This document shows positions 5,942-13,523 of a stretch of 28,220 nucleotides of DNA, piece by piece (position 1 is the stretch's first letter; each line of letters starts with the position of its first letter). The notes under the pieces were generated by a model that had not been told where the DNA came from, searched no databases, and was given only the letters and a program-made list of their open reading frames with translations. A program made the position numbers and the translations under genes. This DNA is from a virus: positions 1 to 28,220 of the IMG/VR virus record IMGVR_UViG_3300009431_000106; one strand, 5' to 3'.

Positions 5942-6363
5942 CCAAATTAGACGAAGCGTTTAAAGAAGCGCAAAAAGAAGTTAATGAGAAGGAACTTAAA
6001 CAATTAAAAGGGTATTTTAAACAAGTGTTGACAGCAATTGAGGTTAAAAAGAAACAAAAGGAGAGGGTTGAGGAAGAGTTGCGGATACTGAAATTAGATT
6101 TAGAGGATTTAAAAGCTGGTAAGTTTGACAAGATTAAGGAAAGACAAAAGAAATCAGAGGTAGCCAGACAAGCAAGCCCATTAAATCTGCCTTGCGTTAC
6201 ACATGCAATAGGGTTAGTGACGGACACTGATCCTAATTGGTATAAAGGGACATATCGGGTTACTATTTGTAATACAAATGATATTACAGATGCTAGTATG
6301 CTCTATTGTTCTAGTAGTAACAAAAGTGGTTTTACGGAGCCGAACAAAACATTTTACTTTTAA
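5938..6363 (+). CDS. Coiled-coil protein with Cys-containing C-terminal domain, unknown
   Basis: Residues 1-75 form a continuous charged heptad-like helix (EAFKEAQKEVNEKELKQLKG, then KKKQKERVEEEL). After a linker RQASPLNLP comes a non-helical part of about 55 residues with three Cys, ending in NKTFYF. The linker shares the ASPLN motif and its DNA with the scaffold candidate downstream. Position and coiled coil suggest an assembly or minor head protein. No SD is seen; the start context is ATATATG. No family is recognised. Confidence 0.65.
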   Translation: MTKLDEAFKEAQKEVNEKELKQLKGYFKQVLTAIEVKKKQKERVEEELRILKLDLEDLKAGKFDKIKERQKKSEVARQASPLNLPCVTHAIGLVTDTDPNWYKGTYRVTICNTNDITDASMLYCSSSNKSGFTEPNKTFYF

Positions 6364-6468
6364 TAAATAGCCCCTTTAATTGGACACCCCAAAATAATCG
6401 CCAACGGTATGGTTGTTAGTTCATTATTCTGCAGGTAACGAATGATGAGCATATCGTGAGCAAAAACT

Positions 6469-7044
6469 ATGACAGAGTTCTTTGACGCAGACGGTAAACC
6501 TGTTGAGGCAGTTTCAACAGATGCTTTCAGGAAGCTAGAAGAAGATAAACAAGTTCTTGAAGGCAAGTTGGAAGAGCAGGTCGAGCAACTCCAAAAATTA
6601 GAAAATAAAGACCACAATTTCAGCCAGGTGCGTAACATGGTCAATGAATTGGAACAGAAAAACAAAGATTTAGAGGAAAAAATGAACCAAGAACAGGAAC
6701 GCATTAAAATTGAGCAGGAACAGAAAGCCAAAACAGCAATAGAGGAAATTCAAGTTGAGTTATTACAGGAATTAGTGGGTGAAGACCAAGAAGAAATGAA
6801 GAAAGTCATGTTTCATTATGACAGATTAGCTGATGAAGCTACCACTAAAGAGCAAATTGAGAAAAAAATGAAAGATGCTGTTAAATTGTCTAGTGCTGAA
6901 AAAGAAGCAAGCCCATTGAATCGTGTTTTAGGGTTGACTGGTGAAGCTCCAAAGAAAAAGGAATCTTCATATAGTGAAAGTGAGGATGGGCAACAGCTAG
7001 CCAAAGAAATAGGTCTTAATTATACTAAAGAGGAGAAAAAATAG
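6469..7044 (+). CDS. Capsid scaffolding protein candidate
   Basis: The 191-aa protein is highly charged and almost entirely predicted helix, with long coiled-coil stretches (about residues 20-98, rich in Glu, Gln and Lys) followed by helices to about 150. The basic, Ser-rich tail ends in TKEEKK. Scaffolding proteins of tailed phages are typically such elongated helical proteins encoded between portal and capsid genes, with a C-terminal capsid-binding segment. Here the gene sits between the portal and the capsid candidate. The start ATG has only an A/C-rich upstream (gcaaaaactATG). No head protease is evident nearby. Confidence 0.65.
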   Translation: MTEFFDADGKPVEAVSTDAFRKLEEDKQVLEGKLEEQVEQLQKLENKDHNFSQVRNMVNELEQKNKDLEEKMNQEQERIKIEQEQKAKTAIEEIQVELLQELVGEDQEEMKKVMFHYDRLADEATTKEQIEKKMKDAVKLSSAEKEASPLNRVLGLTGEAPKKKESSYSESEDGQQLAKEIGLNYTKEEKK

Positions 7045-7045
7045 T

Positions 7046-7558
7046 ATGGAAAAAAAACAGGATACCGTCAAATTAGACAAAAAAACATACGATGATTTGA
7101 TGAGCATCAAAAAGGATGTTGAGCATTTAAAACGGGGTGAAATGCCACCAGAGGATTATGAGGCAGAAGACAAAAAGTTTGTTAGGGTTTCGTTTGTTGA
7201 AAAAAAACCAGTAATAGGGTGGGAAAAGCCTTTGATTACTAAGGTTAAACGGGGCGAACAAGTAGATTATATTAAAGTTATTGTTAAGGGCAAAGAAGAA
7301 GACGAAGTCATTGAAATGAAATATTTAGATTTTGTCAGAGGTGTTGAGCGAGAACAGGAAGAATGTGAAGTGGTTGGCATAAAACAAAAGGTTCACAAAG
7401 AGTTTCAAGGTTATACCACTAAGAAGTATGTTGAAGGGTATAGAACAATTAACACTGGTATAAGAGTGCCAGTTAAGATTGAAACTTTGGAGGAGGTTTA
7501 CACAGTAAAACTTCCAAATGGTGAAACTTTAGCAATTAACACAGAATATTTGAATTAA
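7046..7558 (+). CDS. Unknown 170-aa protein in the head module
   Basis: The gene starts one base after the scaffold stop. The N-terminal 40 residues are helical and charged (TYDDLMSIKKDVEHLKRGEM). The rest is beta-rich, with repeated short strands such as KFVRVSFVEKKPVIGW and VYTVKLPNGETLAINTEYL. It has no transmembrane segment and no recognised catalytic motif. Position in the head gene block suggests a minor structural protein. GAGGAG lies about 10 nt upstream but inside the scaffold coding region, so its role as an SD is uncertain. Confidence 0.7.
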   Translation: MEKKQDTVKLDKKTYDDLMSIKKDVEHLKRGEMPPEDYEAEDKKFVRVSFVEKKPVIGWEKPLITKVKRGEQVDYIKVIVKGKEEDEVIEMKYLDFVRGVEREQEECEVVGIKQKVHKEFQGYTTKKYVEGYRTINTGIRVPVKIETLEEVYTVKLPNGETLAINTEYLN

Positions 7559-7559
7559 T

Positions 7560-7985
7560 ATGTCAAAAATTAAAAAAAGAGCAGAAAGTTGGTTTAATAA
7601 GGGTGGTGCAGATCCAACTAAATTAAGGGAAGAAAGATGTGTAGGTGTAGCAAAACAGGTTTTAAAACTGATTGCTGAATACGAGGGGTTGAAGTTGGGT
7701 GATGTCAAACAAGAAGAATTGATAAAATATTACAAAGATTTGGTGCAGGACATTAAAGCGTTATATTTAAAGGAGAACATTTTGTTATCAGATATTGCTT
7801 ATATTAAAAAATTGTTATTACAGCCAATTGAGGTAACAGATTTTCTTTTAAACCAAAACTTTAATAAGTTATTGGGTGATGTTCAAGACAAGTTGTGGGG
7901 TAAAGACAGAAATGAGGCAACAGTGGGTGATTTGGACAGATTATTAAAAGATGAAGTTGAAGAAGAATTAGAAACAGAGGAATAG
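7560..7985 (+). CDS. Unknown 141-aa helical protein in the head module
   Basis: The gene begins one base after the preceding stop (TTAATATG). The product is mostly helical, basic at the N-terminus (MSKIKKRAESWFNKGG) and strongly acidic at the C-terminus (DEVEEELETEE). There is one Cys (C27) and no known motif. It is the last gene before the methyltransferase and glycosyltransferase pair. No function can be assigned beyond membership in the head gene block. Confidence 0.7.
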   Translation: MSKIKKRAESWFNKGGADPTKLREERCVGVAKQVLKLIAEYEGLKLGDVKQEELIKYYKDLVQDIKALYLKENILLSDIAYIKKLLLQPIEVTDFLLNQNFNKLLGDVQDKLWGKDRNEATVGDLDRLLKDEVEEELETEE

Positions 7986-8032
7986 TTTATTTACATGCTT
8001 CCTTGACGGGGAGCGTGATAAGCAAATTATGT

Positions 8033-8545
8033 ATGTCAAAAATATTATTGTTAGGAGCAGGATACACAAATGATGTAGAATGGATAGTGTATCCAAGTAA
8101 AAAGCGGAAGATTGTCAAGTTAGATAATAACAAGAAATGTGCGCCTGACGTGGTGTGGGATTTAAACAAACATCCATTGCCATTTAAAGATGAAGAGTTT
8201 GATGAGGTCCATGCTTATGATGTGTTAGAACATTTGGGTAGTCAGGGGGATTATGAGTTCTTTTTTAAAGAGTTTACTGAATATTGGAGAATATTAAAAC
8301 CAAAAGGGTTGTTTGTTGCTAGTTGTCCTAAACATGACAGTATTTGGGCGTTTAGCGATCCGTCTCATAAAAGAATAATAACACCTGAGACAGTGCAGTT
8401 TTTAGATCAAAGTTATTATAAACATTTAGGAGACACTAAAATGAGTGATTATCAAAGTATTTGGAAAAAAGATTTTAGATTAGCAACAATGAATAAAGAC
8501 AACAAAGATATAAATTATTTTATATTACAAAAGTATGCCGTTTAA
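8033..8545 (+). CDS. SAM-dependent methyltransferase (class I-like)
   Basis: ATG 8033 gives 170 aa starting MSKILLLGAGYTND, a typical first strand and glycine-rich SAM loop (LLLGAG, residues 5-10). TTG 8003 would add ten unlikely residues. The motif WDLNKHPLPFKDEEFDEVHAY at about 43-63 and DVLEHL at 64-69 match the methyltransferase pattern PF.D..FD.V....VLEHL. A later WRILKPKGLFVASCPKHD (about 92-109) fits the strand-five region. The family transfers a methyl group from SAM to small molecules, sugars, proteins or nucleic acids; the substrate is unknown. It overlaps the glycosyltransferase gene by 11 nt, so it may act on the same glycan. Confidence 0.8.
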   Translation: MSKILLLGAGYTNDVEWIVYPSKKRKIVKLDNNKKCAPDVVWDLNKHPLPFKDEEFDEVHAYDVLEHLGSQGDYEFFFKEFTEYWRILKPKGLFVASCPKHDSIWAFSDPSHKRIITPETVQFLDQSYYKHLGDTKMSDYQSIWKKDFRLATMNKDNKDINYFILQKYAV

Positions 8546-9278
8546 TGTAGGGATATGTCTAGCACACAATTATCCACAGTTTGAAAGATATTTTTTAGTG
8601 AGTTTATGGAGAATGCAGCACCATTTTTATAAATGGCTTAAAGAAAAAAACAGAGAGGATACATTAAGTTTATTTATAAATGGAGGGTATCAGTTGGATA
8701 GAATGCGAAACGAAGTAGTGGGCGAAGCAATAGAAGCAGGATGTGATTTATTGCTTTTCTTAGATACTGACATGAGTTTTCCTGATAATACAATACCTAG
8801 AATGATAGAAGTTTTGGAAGCCAATTCAACATATGAAGCGGTAAGTGGGTTATACACATATAAGACACCAGATTATCATCCGCAGGTGTTTACAGATTTT
8901 AATGATAAGAAAAAGAAGTTTCACAGATTAATGGCATTCCCGTTAGATAGACCATTTGAAATAGCGGCATCAGGGGGGGGTATATTGATGGTTAAAAAAA
9001 GGGTGTTTAAAAAGAAAAAGCCACCATATTTCAAGTTTGTGTATGAAGGACAAAGCAAAGTGTTGCCAGAAGGAATGGGCGAAGATTTGTTCTTTTTTTG
9101 GAAGTTTAAACCAAAAACATTATGTGACCCAACAATAGTGTGTGGGCACCATGACACCAGACCAGTAACAATAGCAAATTATATAAGTAAAAATGGGTTG
9201 CAAGTGGTTGATAACAAGATAAAAATGACGGCAACTCAGAGAAAGAAGTTAAAATGTGCGAGGAGTAAACCTCGTTAA
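8535..9278 (+). CDS. Glycosyltransferase, GT-A fold (GT2-like)
   Basis: A 247-aa protein with the GT-A signature. MRNEVVGEAIEAGCDLLLFLDTDMSFP places the DxD metal/nucleotide-sugar motif at residues 77-79 (DTD). GGGILMVKKRVF (about 150-161) is the acceptor-site strand, and GEDLFFFWK carries the catalytic-type acidic pair. HH near the C-terminus (CGHHDT) is a likely second metal-binding position. Such enzymes transfer sugars from NDP-sugars. In the head module, overlapping the methyltransferase, it may modify a virion protein or the host surface glycan; which one cannot be told. The C-terminal basic tail ends in RSKPR, inside the first of two duplicated hairpins. Confidence 0.85.
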   Translation: MPFNVGICLAHNYPQFERYFLVSLWRMQHHFYKWLKEKNREDTLSLFINGGYQLDRMRNEVVGEAIEAGCDLLLFLDTDMSFPDNTIPRMIEVLEANSTYEAVSGLYTYKTPDYHPQVFTDFNDKKKKFHRLMAFPLDRPFEIAASGGGILMVKKRVFKKKKPPYFKFVYEGQSKVLPEGMGEDLFFFWKFKPKTLCDPTIVCGHHDTRPVTIANYISKNGLQVVDNKIKMTATQRKKLKCARSKPR

Positions 9279-9310
9279 AAAATCCTAAGTATTTCCGAGG
9301 ATAAACCTCG
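9259..9310 (+). repeat. Duplicated hairpins at the glycosyltransferase 3' end
   Basis: CGAGG-AGTAAA-CCTCG (9259-9274) and CGAGG-ATAAA-CCTCG (9296-9310) are two 5-bp perfect hairpins 37 nt apart, each followed by an A-rich tract. The first lies within the last codons of the glycosyltransferase. They lack the T tracts of a terminator. They may be mRNA processing or stability elements, or a local duplication of the gene's 3' end. Confidence 0.55.
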
Positions 9311-9376
9311 TAAAAAAGTGATGTTTAGCAGTTGTATTTTGAGAGAAATGCAGTTTTATTATTTAATTAAAGAGTT

Positions 9377-9799
9377 ATGCTACGACCTATTAAAGGAAAA
9401 TGGTTGTTAAAGAAAAACAAGGCAGATGCCTCTATTACTTTTACAGCAAACGATTTAGTTTCTTTAGTTTCTGGCGAATTGGTAACTGCAACAGATCAAT
9501 CAACAAAACATTATGGAATTATTCAGGAGGCGGTAACTTCTGGTGATTCTGATTTTGCTGATGGACGAGAATGTTTAGTTGCTATTCCAATGGACAAAAG
9601 TGCTGAATTTGAAGCTGATGTAACGGGCACCCTTGCAACAACCGATGTGGGCACACAATTTGATATGTCCACGGCTGGTCTTGTAAACAAGGGCGGCACA
9701 ACCTACAAGGTAGTAACTTGTGTTGGATTTATTAGCACTGCTAAAGGTCGGTTCACACTCAACTCAGACATGGCATACGCTGACCCTTCATGGGAATAA
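9377..9799 (+). CDS. Head decoration/stabilisation protein candidate
   Basis: A 140-aa beta-rich protein immediately before the capsid candidate, as decoration proteins often are. The order is a short basic start (MLRPIKGKWLLKK), a Thr/Ser/Ala-rich beta region with ASITFTANDLVSLVSGELV and GTLATTDVGTQFDM, and a final strand GRFTLNSDMAY. The pattern of gated small beta-sheet with few charged residues resembles capsid-stabilising proteins, but no named family is certain. The ATG has an A-rich context with no SD. It is likely co-expressed with the capsid gene, 6 nt downstream. Confidence 0.55.
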   Translation: MLRPIKGKWLLKKNKADASITFTANDLVSLVSGELVTATDQSTKHYGIIQEAVTSGDSDFADGRECLVAIPMDKSAEFEADVTGTLATTDVGTQFDMSTAGLVNKGGTTYKVVTCVGFISTAKGRFTLNSDMAYADPSWE

Positions 9800-9805
9800 T
9801 AACAT

Positions 9806-10828
9806 ATGGCTTATACAAGTTTATTAAACACAGCTACGCTGGGCGAATTTACTGACCTAGTGGCAAAGGAGTTCAAGTATTTAGACGACAAAATCCAGCC
9901 AATGGCTCAACAGTTATTTATTGTTGAGAATATTCCAGCTGGTTCAGGGGACAGCAGACGCTATGATGAAGTTGACACGGAAACTTTTGCTAAGTTGAAA
10001 AACGAGGGTGATGATGCATCCAAAGTTTCAGCTGGCGTTGGTTATACTAAAACAGTTAATGCTAAACGTGTAGCCGTAGAAATTGAAATTACATGGGAAA
10101 TGCGTAATTTTAATAAGTATCCACAAGTTACTGCAATGTTGACTAATCTAGGAACTTTTTGTCCTCAAAGATTAGAGTTAGATTTAACACACAGATTAAC
10201 TTTCTGTTCATCTACAAGTTACACAGATTTAGATGGTTCAACAGTAAGTATTACTTCTGGCGACAGTTTACAAGTAGTTTATGCAACACACACTTTAGCA
10301 AATTCATCCACTACATATCGTAATAGGGTGACTAATGACCCAGTGTTTTCACAGGGTGCGTTAGAAAGTGCTGAATCATTGATGAACACTGATGTGTATT
10401 CTAATTTCGGTGAACGAAGAGTGTTAAATTTTAACACAATTATTTCAGGCGATGACCCAACCACTAAACGGGCTATCCGCCAAGTGCTTGAAAGCACAGC
10501 AGACATTGATGCTGCGCATGCTGGTGTAATGAATTATTATGCTGGTTCATATCGGCATGTTGTATTACCTTATTTAGCTACCACTGCTACTGGAGCAAAC
10601 GATTCTACAAAGAAACGCTGGTGGTTTGTGGCTGCAACAGGCAACGGTGCTTTAGGCAGCTGGCAAGCGTATTTGGGTATTTGGGAAGCAAATAATCTAA
10701 AATCGCCTGCTACTGGTAATAATGCTGAAGATGTTCATAACGACAACTGGACTTTTGGTTCTAGGATGACTTATGGTATTGCAGTATTAGCTGGTAAAGG
10801 TTTAATTGGAAGTTTGCCTACCTCATAA
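9806..10828 (+). CDS. Major capsid protein candidate
   Basis: This 340-aa protein has the position (after scaffold and decoration candidate), length and composition of a phage major head protein. Long helices near the start (LGEFTDLVAKEFKYLDDKIQPMAQQ) are followed by mixed beta regions such as VNAKRVAVEIEITWEMRN (about 84-101) and a helix before the C-terminal strands. It has DTETFAKLKNEGDDASKV near residues 56-73. It is followed by a terminator, as highly expressed capsid genes often are. Many copies would form the HK97-fold shell around the scaffold. Mu gpT/gpF-like proteins are another possible relative; assignment is by context and size. ATG 9806 is preceded by AATAACAT with no SD. Confidence 0.8.
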   Translation: MAYTSLLNTATLGEFTDLVAKEFKYLDDKIQPMAQQLFIVENIPAGSGDSRRYDEVDTETFAKLKNEGDDASKVSAGVGYTKTVNAKRVAVEIEITWEMRNFNKYPQVTAMLTNLGTFCPQRLELDLTHRLTFCSSTSYTDLDGSTVSITSGDSLQVVYATHTLANSSTTYRNRVTNDPVFSQGALESAESLMNTDVYSNFGERRVLNFNTIISGDDPTTKRAIRQVLESTADIDAAHAGVMNYYAGSYRHVVLPYLATTATGANDSTKKRWWFVAATGNGALGSWQAYLGIWEANNLKSPATGNNAEDVHNDNWTFGSRMTYGIAVLAGKGLIGSLPTS

Positions 10829-10840
10829 GGTTAGGTTTTT
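10817..10840 (+). terminator. Terminator hairpin at the end of the capsid gene
   Basis: CCTACC (10817-10822) pairs with GGTTAGG (10829-10835) with a single-base bulge and a 6-nt loop holding the stop codon TAA, followed by TTTTT. It would reduce transcription into the fibre genes relative to the capsid. Confidence 0.5.
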
Positions 10841-10845
10841 ATTAG

Positions 10846-10884
10846 CTATGTTTTATGTCTTTTAGGGCGGTGGTGGAAACATAG
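10846..10884 (+). promoter_or_regulatory. 8-bp stem-loop in the leader of the 10901 gene
   Basis: CTATGTTT (10846-10853) is perfectly complementary to AAACATAG (10877-10884), with a 23-nt loop that contains the G-rich GGGCGGTGGTGG. It lies 16 nt before ATG 10901. It may affect mRNA stability or translation. No promoter sequence is clear. Confidence 0.4.
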
Positions 10885-10900
10885 AAATTAACAAAAGATT

Positions 10901-13198
10901 ATGAATTATAATTTAAGTTCGGGATACGGGCAGCAACAAGCATTAAACATTGATAAGTTAGGGTCTGGAAAGACATTTGTTGTAGGTGATAGTTCTACGG
11001 CTAACTTAAATATGTTAGAACAATTGTTTCGCCCAGACCCTGATGGAACATTAAGATTTTTTTCCACAATTGATGCAGCTATAAATGCTTGCACAGCAAG
11101 TGCTGGAGATAATATTTTGGTTATGCCAGGTCATACAGAAACATTATCTACTGCAAGTGCAATTACGGCAGATATTGCAGGTGTTTCAATTATAGGACTT
11201 GGTGTTGGTGCAGATAGACCTACTTTAACATTTAGTGAAACAGCAGCTACATTTGTTATTAGTGCTGCAAGTGTTAAAGTTAAAAATATCATTGTAACAT
11301 GTTCAAAGGACGCTGTAGTGAGTCCATTCGTAATTTCAGCGGCAGATTGTGAATTAGAAATTGAATCTAGGGATGCATCTACGTCTATTGAATTTACAAA
11401 CATTGTTCTTACAACTGCAGATGCTGATAATTTAAAAATTACGCTTAAACATGTTGGTTTCACTGGTGGTAGTGGAAACACTAATGCTGTTCGTTTAGTT
11501 GGCGGGACAAACACCAGAATTTACATTGATTATTTTGGACTTGCTTCAACTGCAGTAGTTGAATTTCATACTACAGCTGTAATTGATGCTTATGTTAGTG
11601 GTTACATGTATAATCATGGAACAACGGATTTTTCTAAATCTGTTGTTGACACAGTAAGTGGTTCAACTTGGTATTCAGAATTTCATGATGGTGGGGCTGG
11701 ACAATATGTAAATGGTGGTTCAGGTGACGCTTTAGCAGCAGGTGATTTGTCTGCTATGGCAAGTGCTATTGCGGTAATTGATGCTTTCCATGATGTTGGA
11801 ACTGCGGATGCAACAACTAACACAGTTATGTCAGATGTTATCGGTAATAAAACAGACGCAGCCGCTGCCACAGGAACAACAAAGTCAATTGTGGCGAATG
11901 TTAAGTATGCTTGTGATAGCTTGGACACTATTGACGCATTTCACGATGTGGCAACAGCGGACGCTGCAACAAATGCAGTAATGAGCGATGTTGTTGGTAA
12001 CAAGGCAGACGCTGCTGTTGGCGCACCAACAACAACTAAAACATTGATGGCTTACTTGAAGGGTGTTTTAGATGACACGACTGTGATAGGAACAATTGTT
12101 AATGCAGGTGGAACAGCTACTTTGGGTGCAGCGTTAGGTGATTTTGCTAATGACACTTTGGTTGCTCGGTTAGATGATATTGGAACAGATGTTGATTCAA
12201 CAACGACTGATAATATTCAGGGTAAAATCGGAACTGATGCTGAGATGGCTGATGCTTCCTTATTTGATTTGTTAGCTGGACAAGGCGTTAATGGAATGGG
12301 GACAGTTATTTTTGTAGCTGTTTCTGGCGGTGATGATGCTAACGGGGGTCTTAATCCAAAAGCCCCAAAAGCTACAGTTGCAGCGGCTATTACAGCCGCT
12401 GGTGCAGGGGGAACAGTTGTTCTTGGTCCTGGTGATCACTCTATTGATGTTTCAGCTGCTGCTATGACACCATTAGCTAACCAACGATTTGTGGCACAAC
12501 AACCATCATTTGGTGGTTATCCTACTGCTTGGATTTTGGCTGATGCAGATGATGGAACAACTACAGCCGAAGTTGATGTAAGTGGTGTATCTTTTAAAGA
12601 TATTGGATTTGCAGTTCATGCTGGCGGAACTACACACGTTATTCTTGTTGATGTAGCACAAACAACAGCTGTAAATGGTTTAGTTTTTGAAAATTGTTGG
12701 TTTGATTTTGCTGATATAGATATTTCGGGTGTAACTGCTATTAATGTTGATGATGCAACAAATGCAACAACAGGATTAGCAATTGTAAATTGTCGGTTTA
12801 CTGGTGGTTCTGCTACTACTAATCAGGCAGTATATGTTGATATTGGTGTTGGTGGTGTGCCAAAGATGCTAGCTGAACGAAATGTGTTTGAGTTGGAATC
12901 AGCAGATGGTGATGCGAAAGCATTCTTGTTTGCAGATCCAGCGGCATCTAACAAGAGTTATGGAATCACAATTCGTGATAATGACTTTATTGGTCCGCCA
13001 GATGGAGGAAATGATGCAGTGCCGATTGAGTTTAATGCAGGTATGACAGAAGACGAAATTATGGGTATTATTCGATCTAATTATTTCTCTAGTTGTTCAG
13101 CAACACCAATTACACAAGACGATGTGAATACTAGCATTGTTCGTAATTATGTTGGAGATGACGCAACAGGCGGCACATTAGTTGACCCAGGAACATAA
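10901..13198 (+). CDS. Beta-helix surface or fibre protein with FHDV repeats
   Basis: A 765-aa protein with three parts. Residues 1-270 are a beta-rich region resembling a parallel beta-helix (pectate-lyase-like), beginning after FSTIDAAINACTASAGDNILVMPGHTE (about 54-80). Residues 293-395 carry two about 51-residue repeats starting IDAFHDV (293 and 344) and ending DVIGNK or DVVGNK. From about 470, FVAVSGGDDANGGLNPKAPKATVAAA starts a second beta-helix with repeats such as VNGLVFENCWFD and LAIVNCRFTGG. Parallel beta-helix proteins of phages commonly act as receptor-binding tailspikes or capsid decorations; no catalytic acids can be proven. The product is very Ala/Thr/Asp rich and lacks a long charged domain. 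It is likely exported on the particle. Confidence 0.75.
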   Translation: MNYNLSSGYGQQQALNIDKLGSGKTFVVGDSSTANLNMLEQLFRPDPDGTLRFFSTIDAAINACTASAGDNILVMPGHTETLSTASAITADIAGVSIIGLGVGADRPTLTFSETAATFVISAASVKVKNIIVTCSKDAVVSPFVISAADCELEIESRDASTSIEFTNIVLTTADADNLKITLKHVGFTGGSGNTNAVRLVGGTNTRIYIDYFGLASTAVVEFHTTAVIDAYVSGYMYNHGTTDFSKSVVDTVSGSTWYSEFHDGGAGQYVNGGSGDALAAGDLSAMASAIAVIDAFHDVGTADATTNTVMSDVIGNKTDAAAATGTTKSIVANVKYACDSLDTIDAFHDVATADAATNAVMSDVVGNKADAAVGAPTTTKTLMAYLKGVLDDTTVIGTIVNAGGTATLGAALGDFANDTLVARLDDIGTDVDSTTTDNIQGKIGTDAEMADASLFDLLAGQGVNGMGTVIFVAVSGGDDANGGLNPKAPKATVAAAITAAGAGGTVVLGPGDHSIDVSAAAMTPLANQRFVAQQPSFGGYPTAWILADADDGTTTAEVDVSGVSFKDIGFAVHAGGTTHVILVDVAQTTAVNGLVFENCWFDFADIDISGVTAINVDDATNATTGLAIVNCRFTGGSATTNQAVYVDIGVGGVPKMLAERNVFELESADGDAKAFLFADPAASNKSYGITIRDNDFIGPPDGGNDAVPIEFNAGMTEDEIMGIIRSNYFSSCSATPITQDDVNTSIVRNYVGDDATGGTLVDPGT
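11777..12085 (+). repeat. Two protein-level FHDV...GNK repeats
   Basis: Two units of about 51 codons begin at ATT 11777 and ATT 11930. They share the pattern IDAFHDV, AD, TN, SDV, GNK and D at matching positions. The same unit occurs twice in the 15360 gene. The shared segment probably forms a connector or oligomerisation piece. Confidence 0.7.
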
Positions 13199-13219
13199 TA
13201 AACAGTAGATAGAATCTAT

Positions 13220-13453
13220 ATGCCAGAAAAAAAACGAAAACCTGGACGTCCTAAAAAGGTTGATTCTAAACCAAAGGTTGACTCTAAGGAAGAACTCAAA
13301 GTAGAAGAACTTGAGGTACCCAAAACAGAGGAATCTAAGATAGCGGAACCTAAGGAAGAAAAGGTTGAATTAGCTCCAAATGAGCGAAAAGTTATTATTA
13401 ATGGTAAAGAGTATATTGAAGTAAACACAGGACTTACTACTTACCTTAAATAA
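13220..13453 (+). CDS. Small AT-hook-like charged protein
   Basis: A 77-aa protein starting MPEKKRKPGRPKK, whose KPGRPKK matches the AT-hook core (GRP flanked by Lys/Arg) that binds the minor groove of AT-rich DNA. It is followed by an extended Lys/Glu-rich linker (VDSKPKVDSKEELKVEELEV) and a short folded end, ERKVIINGKEYIEVNTGL. It sits between two large virion genes, so it may be a DNA-associated virion component or a linker protein; the Lys/Glu region is disordered in character. The AT-hook is a short motif and could be fortuitous. ATG is in an AATCTATATG context without SD. Confidence 0.6.
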   Translation: MPEKKRKPGRPKKVDSKPKVDSKEELKVEELEVPKTEESKIAEPKEEKVELAPNERKVIINGKEYIEVNTGLTTYLK

Positions 13454-13468
13454 TGTCTTCATTTTGAG

Positions 13469-13504
13469 AGAGGGGGGGCAAGTGGAAACACTTACTCTCT
13501 CTCT
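13469..13504 (+). promoter_or_regulatory. Strong GNRA-capped hairpin before the 13524 gene
   Basis: AAGTG (13480-13484) pairs with CACTT (13489-13493) around a GAAA tetraloop. After one C/A mismatch, positions 13469-13478 pair with 13495-13504 in ten further pairs, three of them G-U. The G-rich 5' arm faces a CTCTCT 3' arm. It ends one base before an in-frame ATG (13506) and 19 nt before ATG 13524, so it may block the first start, protect the mRNA or bind a protein. Confidence 0.5.
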
Positions 13505-13523
13505 AATGGGGACAATTAAAAAT

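Noticed and set aside
5787-5963. A TTG-started frame of 58 codons with a hydrophobic stretch
   Set aside because: It overlaps two better-placed genes, needs a TTG start and runs 26 nt into the 5938 gene. It competes with the +1 frame idea but has no motif.
6364-6468. A 105-nt gap before the scaffold candidate
   Set aside because: All frames have stops and no clean hairpin or promoter was found. I see nothing supportable in it.
8003-8032. A TTGACG-like -35 in front of the methyltransferase
   Set aside because: No good -10 lies at 16-18 nt, and the start codon overlaps where it would be.
9332-9362. A possible promoter before the decoration gene (TTGTAT and TATTAT)
   Set aside because: The -35 is weak and the 19-nt spacer is longer than usual in an AT-rich spacer, so chance is likely.
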